Of a DNA stretch of 64,000 nt, positions 1 through 8,880 are shown piece after piece. The number at the start of each line of letters is the position of its first letter. The stretch's first letter is position 1. The notes under the pieces were generated by a model. It made no database searches. It was not told the DNA's origin and saw only the letters and a list, made by a program, of their open reading frames with translations. The translations under genes were made by a program, and so were the position numbers. Source of the DNA: NORP181 sp047623555 (GTDB lineage Bacteria > Pseudomonadota > Alphaproteobacteria > Rhodobacterales > Rhodobacteraceae); assembly GCA_047623555.1 (NCBI GenBank), contig JBLHMP010000007.1, positions 1 through 64,000 of the forward strand, in the 5' to 3' direction.

Positions 1-163
1 TGTCTTTCTTGAGTGTTCGAAAATTTTGTGCCTGCTTGACGGCAACCAAGGCAAGTTTGGCAATGCTTTTTTCAGCCGCGATCACCGAATCTCCATATTT
101 TCCGCCCCAATCAGAATTCGCCCCAAATGCCGATTTTAAATTTGAATAACCGTTAACAACCAT
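1..163 (-). CDS. Unknown small protein, 3' end cut by the window edge
   Basis: An open frame starts with ATG at 163 and stays open to the first base of the window, giving at least 54 residues (starts MVVNGYSNLKSAFG, with WGGKYGDSVIAAEKSIAKLA following). I do not recognise it. Its start overlaps the stop of the upstream peptidoglycan-binding gene by 11 bases, so the two are probably translated in a coupled way. The stretch is visibly AT-richer than the rest of the window, which fits recent acquisition. No clear ribosome-binding site is seen, which is usual for a translationally coupled gene. The remainder of the gene lies outside the window. Confidence 0.5.
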   Translation of the reverse strand, partial: MVVNGYSNLKSAFGANSDWGGKYGDSVIAAEKSIAKLALVAVKQAQNFRTLKKD

Positions 164-380
164 TTTTTGGCAAAGGGCCGCCAAATTTCAGTGCTGCCAG
201 AGTATTATCACCAACTTTTCCATCAGGTTTCAGTTTGCATTTTTTCTGAAATACAATGGTTTTCTTTTCCGTAAGCTTGCCAAATATCCCATCAACCTCA
301 AGCTTGGCTTTGACCTTGTTGAGTTGATTCTGAATATTTTGAACGTCTTTGCCCTTTGAACCCATCTTTAAAACGGCCAT
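153..380 (-). CDS. Single-domain peptidoglycan-binding (PG_binding_1-like) protein
   Basis: Encodes a 75-residue protein that is almost entirely one peptidoglycan-binding repeat: LKMGSKGKDVQNIQNQLN, then VDGIFGKLTEKKTIVFQKK, then LKPDGKVGDNTLAAL. This matches the three-helix PG_binding_1 fold found in cell-wall hydrolases and effectors. There is no signal peptide and no catalytic domain. A GTG at 386 is in frame, but the AAGAGG ribosome-binding site lies directly against it and is correctly spaced for the ATG at 380, so 380 is chosen. It is lysine-rich and AT-rich. The overlapping downstream gene suggests a two-gene unit. Role unknown; a phage- or effector-related origin is only a guess. Confidence 0.72.
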   Translation of the reverse strand: MAVLKMGSKGKDVQNIQNQLNKVKAKLEVDGIFGKLTEKKTIVFQKKCKLKPDGKVGDNTLAALKFGGPLPKNGC

Positions 381-457
381 GTGCACCTCTTAAAATAACT
401 GTTTTCAGTGGCAACAGCACGCAAGGCACGGCAAATTAAAGCAAGTAAACTGCGCGT

Positions 458-1732
458 TCAGCCATTTTCGCGCAGGATTGCGCCGGCCAGATACAACGAC
501 CCGCAGATCAACACGCGGGCATGCGGTGTCTCGGCCACAATCGTTTGTAACGCTGCGATCACATTGTCTGCAGTGGTCGCAGGCAGGTCCACGGAATGCG
601 CGGCTTGTGCGGTGGTCTCGGCGGGCAAAGTGTTAATCTCGCCCGGTATCGAAACCGCCGTCAGCGCGGTTGCCTGCGTTGCCAAAGGGCGCAAATAACC
701 GCAGACATCCTTGGTGTTAAGCATGCCACAGATCAGATATGTAGGGCGGTCGGGCATGGATTTGAGAACCTCAGCCAAAGCCTCGCCCGCAGCCGCATTA
801 TGGCCTCCGTCCAACCAAAGCTCTGCGTCCGGAGCGGCATCAAGCAACGGGCCGGTTTTCAGCCGCTGCATCCGAGCGGGCCAAAATGTTTGCGTCATCG
901 CGAGCTCATAGGCGGCCTCGTCCTGCACCAAATACCGAAGCGCCGCCAACGCAATCCCAGCGTTTTGCACCTGATGCGCGCCGGGCAAAACCGGCAGTGG
1001 CAGATCCAGCAGCCCGGTTTCGTCCTGATACACCAACCGCCCGTGTTCGGTGCCAACATGCCAGTGTTGACCATAGACCAACAGAGGCGCTCCAAGGCGG
1101 GCGGAGATGTGCTCAATCACCTCCATCGCCTCATTCGGTTGCGGGCCAACAATGCAGGTCACGCCCCGTTTCAGGATACCGGCCTTTTCCGTGGCAATTT
1201 TTGCCAGCGTGTCGCCAAGAAACTGCTGATGGTCGATCGACACCGGGGTGATCACGGTCAGCGCCGGTTTTTCGGGGATATTGGTGGCGTCCAAACGCCC
1301 GCCAAGCCCGACCTCAAGCAATGTGAAATCGGCCAGAGTGCGGGCAAAGGCCAGCAGGGCCGCACAGGTGGTAATCTCAAAATAGGTGATGGTTTCGCCG
1401 GTATTGGCGGCGTAACATTCGTCAAGCATCGCCGTCAGATCAGGCTCAGAAATGAGTTCACCCGCCACCCGAATGCGTTCATGGAACCGCGCCAAATGCG
1501 GCGAGGTATAGGCGTGAACCGTTTTTCCAGCCCCCTCAAGCCCGGCGCGGATCATCGCCTGGGTTGAGCCTTTGCCGTTGGTTCCGGCAATGTGGATCAC
1601 CGGCGGCAGATCGTTTTGCGGATCACCCAATGCGGTCAGCAAACGCCAGACCCGGTCGAGCGTCAGATCCATAATTTTAGGGTGCAGCGACATCATCCGC
1701 GCAAGGATGATGTCCGATGTCTGCGGCGTCAT
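458..1732 (-). CDS. folC: Bifunctional dihydrofolate/folylpolyglutamate synthase
   Basis: A 424-residue Mur-ligase-type enzyme that joins dihydropteroate to glutamate and then extends the polyglutamate tail of folates in the cytoplasm. The ATP-binding P-loop GTNGKGST lies near residue 50 and is followed by the family's SPHL and ERIRV folate-site residues; GLGGRLDATN and the SIDHQ motif come near residues 140-170, and the LDGGHN motif of the C-terminal domain near 310. Length is normal for the family. Its ATG overlaps the accD stop by four bases (ATGA), so it is the last gene of the accD operon. The accD-folC pairing is common in bacteria. Confidence 0.96.
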   Translation of the reverse strand: MTPQTSDIILARMMSLHPKIMDLTLDRVWRLLTALGDPQNDLPPVIHIAGTNGKGSTQAMIRAGLEGAGKTVHAYTSPHLARFHERIRVAGELISEPDLTAMLDECYAANTGETITYFEITTCAALLAFARTLADFTLLEVGLGGRLDATNIPEKPALTVITPVSIDHQQFLGDTLAKIATEKAGILKRGVTCIVGPQPNEAMEVIEHISARLGAPLLVYGQHWHVGTEHGRLVYQDETGLLDLPLPVLPGAHQVQNAGIALAALRYLVQDEAAYELAMTQTFWPARMQRLKTGPLLDAAPDAELWLDGGHNAAAGEALAEVLKSMPDRPTYLICGMLNTKDVCGYLRPLATQATALTAVSIPGEINTLPAETTAQAAHSVDLPATTADNVIAALQTIVAETPHARVLICGSLYLAGAILRENG

Positions 1733-2703
1733 ACTGTGCCTTTTTCCTTGGTGTCGCTTTCGTCCGCTAACCCGGGCACCGACTCGAGCACCGACTCGGG
1801 CGTCGTCGTTTCTTCGGACGGATCAGGCGCGGGCAGATCGCCACGCACAGCCGGGGGCAGACCCAACAACATGCGGGTGATCACGATCAGTTCTTCGCGC
1901 ATATCGTTGCGTTTGGTGACCCGGTCCAACATGCCGTGATCCAGCAGGTATTCCGAGCGCTGGAACCCTTCGGGAAGCTTTTCACCCAGTGTTTGTTGGA
2001 TCACCCGTGGCCCGGCAAAACAGATCAGCGCGTTGGGTTCGGCAATATGCACGTCGCCCAGCATGGCATAGCTGGCGGTAACACCGCCGGTTGTCGGGTT
2101 GGTCAGAACGACAATATAAGGCAACCCGGCCTCTTTCAGCATCTGGACCGCCACCGTTGTGCGCGGCATCTGCATCAGGGACAAAATCCCCTCTTGCATA
2201 CGCGCGCCACCAGCGGCGGCAAACAGGATCAGTGGGCGCTGGAGCTTTATCGCCTCTTGTGCTGCAGCAATGATCGCATTGCCCACATACATCCCCATCG
2301 AGCCACCCATAAAGCTGAAATCCTGGCCCGCCACCACAATCGGAGTGCGGCCAATTTCGCCAACTGCGACGATCATTGCTTCTTTTTCACCGGTGGTCTT
2401 TTGCGCCGCTTTCAACCGCTCGGGATAGCGTTTTTGATCGCGGAAATTTAGCGGGTCAGCCGTAGGTACAGGCACGTCAATTTCGCTAAAGATACCACCA
2501 TCAAACAGTGCATTAAACCGGGCGCGCACGGTGATCTTCATGTGATGATCGCAGGTTGTGCAGACATTCAGATTGTCGCTCAACTCGCGATGGAACAGCA
2601 TGGTTCCGCATTCATCGCATTTTTGCCACAGGTTTTCCGGGGTTTCGCGGCGCGAAAAGATCGAGTTGATCCGGGGACGGACGTAGTTTGTGATCCAGTT
2701 CAT
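1729..2703 (-). CDS. accD: Acetyl-CoA carboxylase, carboxyltransferase beta subunit
   Basis: A 324-residue protein that, with AccA, transfers the carboxyl group from biotin carboxyl carrier protein to acetyl-CoA, the first step of fatty-acid synthesis. The N-terminal C4 zinc ribbon is complete (CDEC near residue 28, CTTC near 48). The crotonase-like core has DFSFMGGSMG, the GGARMQEG oxyanion motif and TTGGVTASYA. The last 35 residues are acidic and rich in P, E, S and T, and are coded by an imperfect tandem 11-base duplication around 1775-1800, so the tail is probably variable between strains. It overlaps folC by four bases and lies 60 bases after the CPBP protease gene. Confidence 0.97.
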   Translation of the reverse strand: MNWITNYVRPRINSIFSRRETPENLWQKCDECGTMLFHRELSDNLNVCTTCDHHMKITVRARFNALFDGGIFSEIDVPVPTADPLNFRDQKRYPERLKAAQKTTGEKEAMIVAVGEIGRTPIVVAGQDFSFMGGSMGMYVGNAIIAAAQEAIKLQRPLILFAAAGGARMQEGILSLMQMPRTTVAVQMLKEAGLPYIVVLTNPTTGGVTASYAMLGDVHIAEPNALICFAGPRVIQQTLGEKLPEGFQRSEYLLDHGMLDRVTKRNDMREELIVITRMLLGLPPAVRGDLPAPDPSEETTTPESVLESVPGLADESDTKEKGTV

Positions 2704-2763
2704 TGCGATGCCTTAAATGTAGAATACCAAGGATGAAATAAGCGCCTGCGCCTGAAATTGCAA

Positions 2764-3672
2764 TCAACGAGCCAACGCTAAACGCGCCGCAAGCCAACTA
2801 ACACCCATCATCGCAAAATCCACCATCAGCCAAGGGCGCAATTGCGCAGGGTCCGACATGGAAAACGGCGACAGGTAAAGCGCCAGACCGTTCAAGGTTT
2901 CGGGCATCGCCATCAACAGCAGGGCGGTGAAGTTATTGAACAGATGCATGGCGATTGCAGGGCCTAATGTGCCTGATCGCGCCGTTAAATCCGCCGTCAG
3001 CACCCCAAACACCCCGGCCCAAACGGCGATCAACACGGCATTTTCGCCGGCTTCGGCAGGGGCATAGTGGCCTAATGCAAAAAGCGCCGACGGCAAAACC
3101 ATCCAAATCAACGGATTGGAAAACCGGGCGGCCAAAGTCTGCTGAATATAGCCGCGAAACAGGATTTCCTCAGAGCTGGTCTGAATGAGAACAACCGACA
3201 TCGACAGCGGCAACAGGGCAAGCCATGTACCAAACGGCATGTTCTGCACCGGTGGTTCGTCCAGTCCAAACAGCAGCAACACAAACAGAGCCGCGCCCAA
3301 CAGGGCCAAGTATCGGGAGACCCGCCAGAATTGCACAATCATCAGCGGCATTGGGCCGATGATGCTGCGCAATGTCCGTTTTTGCATGATGCGCGCGGCG
3401 GCCATGACCCCCAGTGTCACCACAACAAAACTGCCCATCAGAATTAGCATCGACCCGGGCGTGTTCCCAATGGATGAAGGATTTGCCATTTCAGCGCGAA
3501 AAAACGCGGGCGCGATGTCTTTCACAGCGCTATTGATCAGCGAACTCAGGCCGATCGTCACTGCCGCGACGAGGCCCAGCCCAACCGGCAATCGCCACAG
3601 TTCCGGATGCAGTCGCGCCGGGGCAACCAGCCCTTGATGGGGGCGATATGCGGCGCGGTCAGGTGTCTTCAC
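2764..3672 (-). CDS. CPBP-family intramembrane metalloprotease
   Basis: A 302-residue multi-pass membrane protein of the CPBP (CAAX protease / bacteriocin-processing, Abi) family. All three signature motifs are present: E168-E169-x3-R173 (SSEEILFRG), F198-x3-H202 (FALGH) and H243-x3-N247 (HLFNN), so the metal site looks intact. Hydrophobic segments lie near residues 30-48, 75-92, 120-137, 150-166, 190-202 and 213-230. Members cleave prenylated or signal-like peptides in the membrane; the substrate here is unknown. The start overlaps the end of the upstream ABC-like gene by 14 bases, which suggests co-translation and possibly a shared function. Confidence 0.9.
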   Translation of the reverse strand: MKTPDRAAYRPHQGLVAPARLHPELWRLPVGLGLVAAVTIGLSSLINSAVKDIAPAFFRAEMANPSSIGNTPGSMLILMGSFVVVTLGVMAAARIMQKRTLRSIIGPMPLMIVQFWRVSRYLALLGAALFVLLLFGLDEPPVQNMPFGTWLALLPLSMSVVLIQTSSEEILFRGYIQQTLAARFSNPLIWMVLPSALFALGHYAPAEAGENAVLIAVWAGVFGVLTADLTARSGTLGPAIAMHLFNNFTALLLMAMPETLNGLALYLSPFSMSDPAQLRPWLMVDFAMMGVSWLAARLALAR

Positions 3673-6600
3673 TGGACCGGCTCATTTCTATGACATTCTC
3701 GACAGTTCCAGCCTCGATTAATTTGGCGATATCAAGATTTGAGTCCCGCAGCACATCAACCAGCCCGTTTAAATGCCCGGACACGGCCTCCAGCAGATTG
3801 AGCGCCACCGAGGCATCACTTTCGATAACGGCAAGGAACTCTTCGGCCCCGATCCGCAAGAATTTCGTGTGGCCCACCGATACCAGATCAAGCCGACGGG
3901 GTTCGTTCAGTATAGCCGACATATCGCCAATCAACCGGCCCGGTTCGACCACTGAAACGGGAACGGCATGTGACACGTCATGGGTCAACAACAACTCTGC
4001 CGACCCCTCAAGACAAAGATAGGCCGCATCCGCCGGATCACCGGTTTTGAAAATTACCTGCCCCGGCTTGGCCTCAAACCATTGTGCACTAAACGCCAAC
4101 AGTCGCTGATTTCGCGCATCCAGCTTGGAAAACAGCTCTGTTTCGGCAATTATACGAAGCTTGCGGTGCAAATCAGCGGCGCCGTTTTCGTCCATATCGT
4201 CGCTCTCTTTTTGCGCGATACCGTCAATGCGGCCATCTTTGATTTCGATGAACAGGTCATAGGCTTCTGGGTGTTCAAAGTTATTTTCCATAAATATGAT
4301 GGTCGTATCCGGTAGCAATTCGCGCAATTTCAGACGCGTGCGCAACCGGTTTTCGGAATCGTGGCTGGCCAGAACCGTGTCCATGATCAGAATATCCGGG
4401 CGTTTGATCCCGGCCCGGCTAAAGGCGGTACGTTCCTGCAACACAGTCGGCAGCTTGGCGCCGCCCAACCCGGTTTGCAGATCATAGATAATGGCCGAAA
4501 CCTTTCGCCGCAGACCGTGTTCGTTCAACACATCCGCCACTAGATTTTCGATCTCATCTTTTTTGGCACCGGCCATCGACGAAACCCGGCCAAATATTGC
4601 GTTCTCAACCACAGTCAGGCGCGGCACATAGGTTTCCGGGTGGATCGGAATGAACATGTCACCCGTGAGTTGACGCAATTTTTCACCCTGCGATTTGCGA
4701 ATTGCCAATATTCTGTCTTTGTATTCCTGTGGAAAACTGGCGCCGATCTGTTCCGCGGTCAGCACGAATGGCACGGTCATCAAAGTGGCACGCTCTTTGT
4801 CACTAAGCGTATCATCGCCCTGAAGCCTGCGTTTCTCGGCGATGTCGGACAGGCGGTGATACATCTCTTCGCTTAGGCCCAACCGCAGGAATAACGGGTG
4901 ATCTGTGTCATCGCGCCCAAAGGTTTGGCCAAGCGTATCCATCACCGCCTGAGAAATAACGATTGCGTCGTTTTCCAGGTTTTGTTCGCGCAGAATTTTG
5001 AAAAAGATGTGTTCTTCGGCCAATCCAGCTTGTGATATTTCCCGTGCGGGTGTCGCAAACAACAGGTTCCCGGCAAGCGGTACAGTCGGGTTAAACGTAT
5101 CTGACTCAAAACGATGCATCGCCTGGTCCAGGCCTTTTTCCCTGAGCCGCCTAAACACTTCGGGGCGCAAACCGACGATTTCGGCGGCCAGTTTCGGGTG
5201 CAACTGCGGGTTAATACGTGACCGCATGGTGCGGCGGAAATAGCCTTCGTCGATGCCCATGGATTCGACCAACTTGAACCACCAGTCCTGAATGCCTTCG
5301 CCATCGGTCAGCCCGGCTAAATCCGGGTCAAGCCAATCCACCGCCAACGGATCCCGGCTATTGCCGGACCGTTTTGCTTCGGTCGCGCGGCGGTCTTTGT
5401 TGGCCGGGTCCCAATACACCGTCTGTGGCTTAATCCGCAGCGGCATCAACAGGTTATCCCCCAGGGTGCCGTCAAACAGATAGGGGCGCGAATGGGCATA
5501 GCCAATGCGCGCCGCGATCACCGCCTGATGCATCTCTTCAAGAGGGTAACCGGACAGAGTAACATCGCCACGCACCGGCACCACCTCGCGGGTCAGCAAC
5601 GCCGCAAACGCCCCACGTTCAGCGTCGTTTTTGCATTTAATCGCCACACGGGCCCCATGCGGGATGTTCAGATTGATGTCTTCAAGGATGGTATTGCCAT
5701 CCTGATCGCGCACCGTGACATTTCTGATGTCAATGGCGCCACGCAGGTGTGGAATCGCGTCAGGCTCGCCCTCAAACAGTTCCTTTTTGACCATGCCAGT
5801 GGGGGCAAATCGCTCCATCACGACTTCCCAGCGCAGCGCCATATCCTGCGTCTGATTGTAATAAACCAGCAGCTCTTTCCATGGCGATGACAGATCCTTG
5901 TAGGCCGCCAATGCCGCCACGAGGGCCCCAACAGTGATCTGCCCATTGATCGCCAGATAGCCGCCAACCAGATAGAACAGAAACGGCGTCACTTGGGTGA
6001 TGAAGTTGTTGAGGAACTTCATAAAGAATTTCTTTTGGTAGATCTGAAAGCGGATTTCAAACAACCGGCCAAGCCGATCCGTGAACATCGCTAACCGATA
6101 CCGCCAACCGCCGTTTGAGCGTAGATCGGCGATGCCTGCCGCACTCTCGCCGATTTCTGAGGCCAGTTGGCGCACCTCTTTGATGCGCTCTTTGTTCAGC
6201 AGGTTGATCTGGCGCTGCAACATCGGAATAACCCACGCCTGCAACGGAATAAGCGCGATCGAGGCCAACCCGAACCATACGCTTTGCATAAACAGAAAGA
6301 TCACCACAGTTGCCATTTGCCCGGCCTGAAACACCGGTTGCGCCACCGCGTCGCCCATCAACCCGCCCATCGGTTCGGCCTCGGATGTGACCATCGACAC
6401 CAATTCACCCTGACTGGTGGTGCGGAAATACGACTTCGGGAACCGCAGCATTCGGCTGATCAATTGATAGCGCAGCCGTCGCAGCAGACGTTCGGCCAGC
6501 ACGCCTTTCATTGTGTTGATGTGCATTTTCATCATGCCGCTGACCAGCACCATCGCCAGAAAGGCAAAACACAGCACTGACAGGTATTCGATCTTGGTCA

Positions 6601-6778
6601 GATCAACCCCAAACATTGCGATACTGTCGGTCGGCGAGCCTATGGCGTCATTGATAATGCGCTTTGGCAATTCCAACGTCACAAACAGGAATGGAAACGA
6701 CGCAAGCGTGAACAACAGCAACATAATTTGCTGGCTCTTGGAATACTTCCAGATAAACGCGAAAATTGTGGGTTCCAT
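3659..6778 (-). CDS. ABC-exporter-like membrane protein with degenerate ATPase and C-terminal cyclic-nucleotide-binding domain
   Basis: A 1039-residue protein. Residues about 15-330 form a type-1 ABC exporter membrane domain (with the RLRYQLISRMLRFP and GELVSMVTSEAE intracellular loops). An ATPase-like domain follows but is broken up. The Walker A position (GARVAIKCKNDAERGA, about 375-390) has no GKS/T. A roughly 270-residue insertion separates the halves. The signature region reads LGGAKLPTVLQER. Walker B reads DILIMDTVLA, with Thr where the catalytic Glu belongs, and the H-loop His is replaced (FMENN). Residues about 880-1000 are a cNMP-binding/Crp-like beta roll (PGQVIFKTGDPADAAYL, GRLIGDMSAILNEPRR). 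The start at 6778 (MEPTIFAFIW) is preferred over in-frame ATGs upstream because it directly precedes the first membrane segment. First gene of the operon with CPBP, accD and folC. Confidence 0.85.
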   Translation of the reverse strand: MEPTIFAFIWKYSKSQQIMLLLFTLASFPFLFVTLELPKRIINDAIGSPTDSIAMFGVDLTKIEYLSVLCFAFLAMVLVSGMMKMHINTMKGVLAERLLRRLRYQLISRMLRFPKSYFRTTSQGELVSMVTSEAEPMGGLMGDAVAQPVFQAGQMATVVIFLFMQSVWFGLASIALIPLQAWVIPMLQRQINLLNKERIKEVRQLASEIGESAAGIADLRSNGGWRYRLAMFTDRLGRLFEIRFQIYQKKFFMKFLNNFITQVTPFLFYLVGGYLAINGQITVGALVAALAAYKDLSSPWKELLVYYNQTQDMALRWEVVMERFAPTGMVKKELFEGEPDAIPHLRGAIDIRNVTVRDQDGNTILEDINLNIPHGARVAIKCKNDAERGAFAALLTREVVPVRGDVTLSGYPLEEMHQAVIAARIGYAHSRPYLFDGTLGDNLLMPLRIKPQTVYWDPANKDRRATEAKRSGNSRDPLAVDWLDPDLAGLTDGEGIQDWWFKLVESMGIDEGYFRRTMRSRINPQLHPKLAAEIVGLRPEVFRRLREKGLDQAMHRFESDTFNPTVPLAGNLLFATPAREISQAGLAEEHIFFKILREQNLENDAIVISQAVMDTLGQTFGRDDTDHPLFLRLGLSEEMYHRLSDIAEKRRLQGDDTLSDKERATLMTVPFVLTAEQIGASFPQEYKDRILAIRKSQGEKLRQLTGDMFIPIHPETYVPRLTVVENAIFGRVSSMAGAKKDEIENLVADVLNEHGLRRKVSAIIYDLQTGLGGAKLPTVLQERTAFSRAGIKRPDILIMDTVLASHDSENRLRTRLKLRELLPDTTIIFMENNFEHPEAYDLFIEIKDGRIDGIAQKESDDMDENGAADLHRKLRIIAETELFSKLDARNQRLLAFSAQWFEAKPGQVIFKTGDPADAAYLCLEGSAELLLTHDVSHAVPVSVVEPGRLIGDMSAILNEPRRLDLVSVGHTKFLRIGAEEFLAVIESDASVALNLLEAVSGHLNGLVDVLRDSNLDIAKLIEAGTVENVIEMSRSSEDT

Positions 6779-6964
6779 GAAATACGCCCCGAACCAGCTG
6801 AAATACAAAACCACCACTGGCGGATTTGCCCGTTGGTTGGTCAAAGACGGTAAGCAATGGCACCCGTGATTACAAGTATTGCAAGTGCACATTAACCGTT
6901 CGCTCTTGTGCCTTAGCGGGTGCATTGCTAGTGCAACAGACAGCAAAATTTCAGGGGTTTCGCC

Positions 6965-8698
6965 ATGCTTAAGCGTCAATTCGACAAATCAAAACTGCCT
7001 AGCCGTCATGTCACCGAGGGCCCGGAGCGGGCACCGCACCGGTCGATGCTGTATGCAATGGGGCTGTCTGATTATGAAATCCACCAGCCGCTGATTGGCG
7101 TTGCCACATGCTGGAATGAATCTGCACCTTGCAACATCTCGCTAAGCCGACAGGCGCAGGCGGCCAAACTCGGCGTCAAAGCCGCCGCCGGCACACCGCG
7201 CGAATTCACCACCATCACCGTCACTGACGGCATCGCAATGGGCCACGAGGGCATGCGTTCATCCCTTGCCAGCCGCGAGGCGATTGCCGACACGGTCGAA
7301 CTCACCATGCGCGGCCATTGTTATGATGCCATTGTTGGTCTTGCGGGCTGCGACAAATCCCTGCCCGGCATGATGATGGCGATGATCCGTCTCGATGTGC
7401 CGTCCGTGTTTGTCTATGGCGGCTCAATCCTGCCGGGCCGGATGAACGGCAAAGACGTCACCATTCAGGATGTGTTTGAGGCCGTTGGCCAGCATCAGGC
7501 CGGCAAGATGTCCACCTGCGAGCTGGAAAAGCTCGAGGCGATCGCCTGTCCGTCAGCCGGGGCCTGTGGCGGCCAGTTTACCGCCAACACGATGGCCTGC
7601 GTCTCCGAGGCCATCGGGCTGGCGCTGCTGAAATCATCCGGTGCCCCGGCACCATATGAAAGTCGGGATCACTATGCCGTTGCCTCGGGCGAGGCCGTGA
7701 TGAACCTGCTGGAAAAGAACATCACCGCACGTGATATCGTCACCCGCCAATCGCTGGAAAACGCCGCGCGTATCGTTGCCTGCACCGGCGGGTCAACCAA
7801 TGCTGGTCTGCATTTGCCTGCGATGGCGCATGAGGCGGGCATTGAATTCTATCTTGATGATGTGTGTGAAATCTTCCGCGACACGCCGTATTTTGTCGAT
7901 CTGAAACCGGGCGGCGCCTATGTCGCCAAGGACCTCTATGAGGCTGGCGGCGTGCCCGTTGTGCTGAAAGAGCTGCGCAAAGCCGGTCTGTTGCACGAAG
8001 ATTGTATGACCGCCACAGGCTATTCCATGGGCGAAGAACTGGACAAGATCGAAGGCGAGGCCGATGGCCGCGTTATCTACCCGGTAGAAACCCCGATCTC
8101 GGTAACCGGTGGTGTTGTCGGCCTCAAGGGCAACCTAGCCCCCGAAGGCGCGATTGTGAAAATCGCCGGAATGAGCGGCAACCAGATCGTATTCAGCGGC
8201 CCCGCGAATGTGTTTGAATGTGAGCAGGATGCCTTTGAAGCGGTGCAAAACCGCACCTACAAAGAGGGCGACGTGTTTGTCATTCGCAACGAGGGCCCTT
8301 CTGGCGGTCCCGGCATGCGCGAAATGCTGGCGACAACGGCGGCGCTTTCCGGACAGGGCATGGGGGCCAAAGTGGCGCTGATCACCGATGGCCGGTTCTC
8401 GGGCGCGACACGCGGGTTCTGTGTGGGTCACGTCGGCCCCGAGGCCGCACATGGCGGACCAATTGCGTTGCTGAAAGACGGCGACATTATCACGCTGAAC
8501 GCCATCGAGGGTACGATCCACGTTGATCTGACCGACGAAGAACTGGCCGAACGCAAAGCCGACTGGAAAGGCCCGCGTGAAACCATCTATGGCGCCGGTG
8601 CGTTGTGGAAATACGCCCAACTGGTCGGGAAAACCTATATGGGCGCGGTGACGCATCCGGGCGCCGCCAAAGAAAAGCACAAATATATGGACCTTTAA
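6965..8698 (+). CDS. ilvD: Dihydroxy-acid dehydratase
   Basis: A 577-residue IlvD/Edd-family iron-sulfur dehydratase that converts 2,3-dihydroxy-3-methylbutanoate/pentanoate to the 2-keto acids of valine, leucine and isoleucine synthesis. Candidate cluster ligands C56 (APCN), C129 (GCDKSLPG) and C201 (GACGGQFTANTM) are in place, as are the TDGIAMGHEGM and GPSGGPGMREML motifs and the C-terminal GRFSGATRG. It is somewhat shorter than the E. coli enzyme and resembles the shorter class in other alphaproteobacteria. It stands alone, divergent from the ABC-like operon, and is followed by a GC-rich hairpin. Confidence 0.96.
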   Translation: MLKRQFDKSKLPSRHVTEGPERAPHRSMLYAMGLSDYEIHQPLIGVATCWNESAPCNISLSRQAQAAKLGVKAAAGTPREFTTITVTDGIAMGHEGMRSSLASREAIADTVELTMRGHCYDAIVGLAGCDKSLPGMMMAMIRLDVPSVFVYGGSILPGRMNGKDVTIQDVFEAVGQHQAGKMSTCELEKLEAIACPSAGACGGQFTANTMACVSEAIGLALLKSSGAPAPYESRDHYAVASGEAVMNLLEKNITARDIVTRQSLENAARIVACTGGSTNAGLHLPAMAHEAGIEFYLDDVCEIFRDTPYFVDLKPGGAYVAKDLYEAGGVPVVLKELRKAGLLHEDCMTATGYSMGEELDKIEGEADGRVIYPVETPISVTGGVVGLKGNLAPEGAIVKIAGMSGNQIVFSGPANVFECEQDAFEAVQNRTYKEGDVFVIRNEGPSGGPGMREMLATTAALSGQGMGAKVALITDGRFSGATRGFCVGHVGPEAAHGGPIALLKDGDIITLNAIEGTIHVDLTDEELAERKADWKGPRETIYGAGALWKYAQLVGKTYMGAVTHPGAAKEKHKYMDL

Positions 8699-8707
8699 GG
8701 CCAAAAC

Positions 8708-8736
8708 CCCCTGCGCGGGCACATTTCGCGCAGGGG
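8708..8736 (+). terminator. GC-rich hairpin after ilvD
   Basis: A perfect 10-bp stem (CCCCTGCGCG / CGCGCAGGGG) with a 9-base loop starts ten bases after the ilvD stop. It is not followed by a T-run (the next bases are AATGTTTC), so it may act as a weak or factor-assisted terminator, or as a 3'-end stabiliser of the mRNA. Confidence 0.6.
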
Positions 8737-8880
8737 AATGTTTCTAAAATGAGTACAATCTGTGCCAACCGCACAACAATGTCAGTCAAATCCGCATTTC
8801 CCGGTTTATTTGCCTGAAAGCTTTTCATTACATACTCATTAGCAAACCGGCGGCACATCGCCTCGGTGATGAGGAAAAAA

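Noticed and set aside
596..1567. Long plus-strand open frame (323 residues) opposite folC
   Set aside because: Arg/Gln/Gly-rich low-information translation, antisense to a complete folC with all motifs; a typical high-G+C shadow frame.
1770..1805. Tandem 11-base duplication in the accD tail
   Set aside because: Keeps the frame and lies in a variable acidic C-terminal tail; probably harmless drift, noted only in the gene entry.
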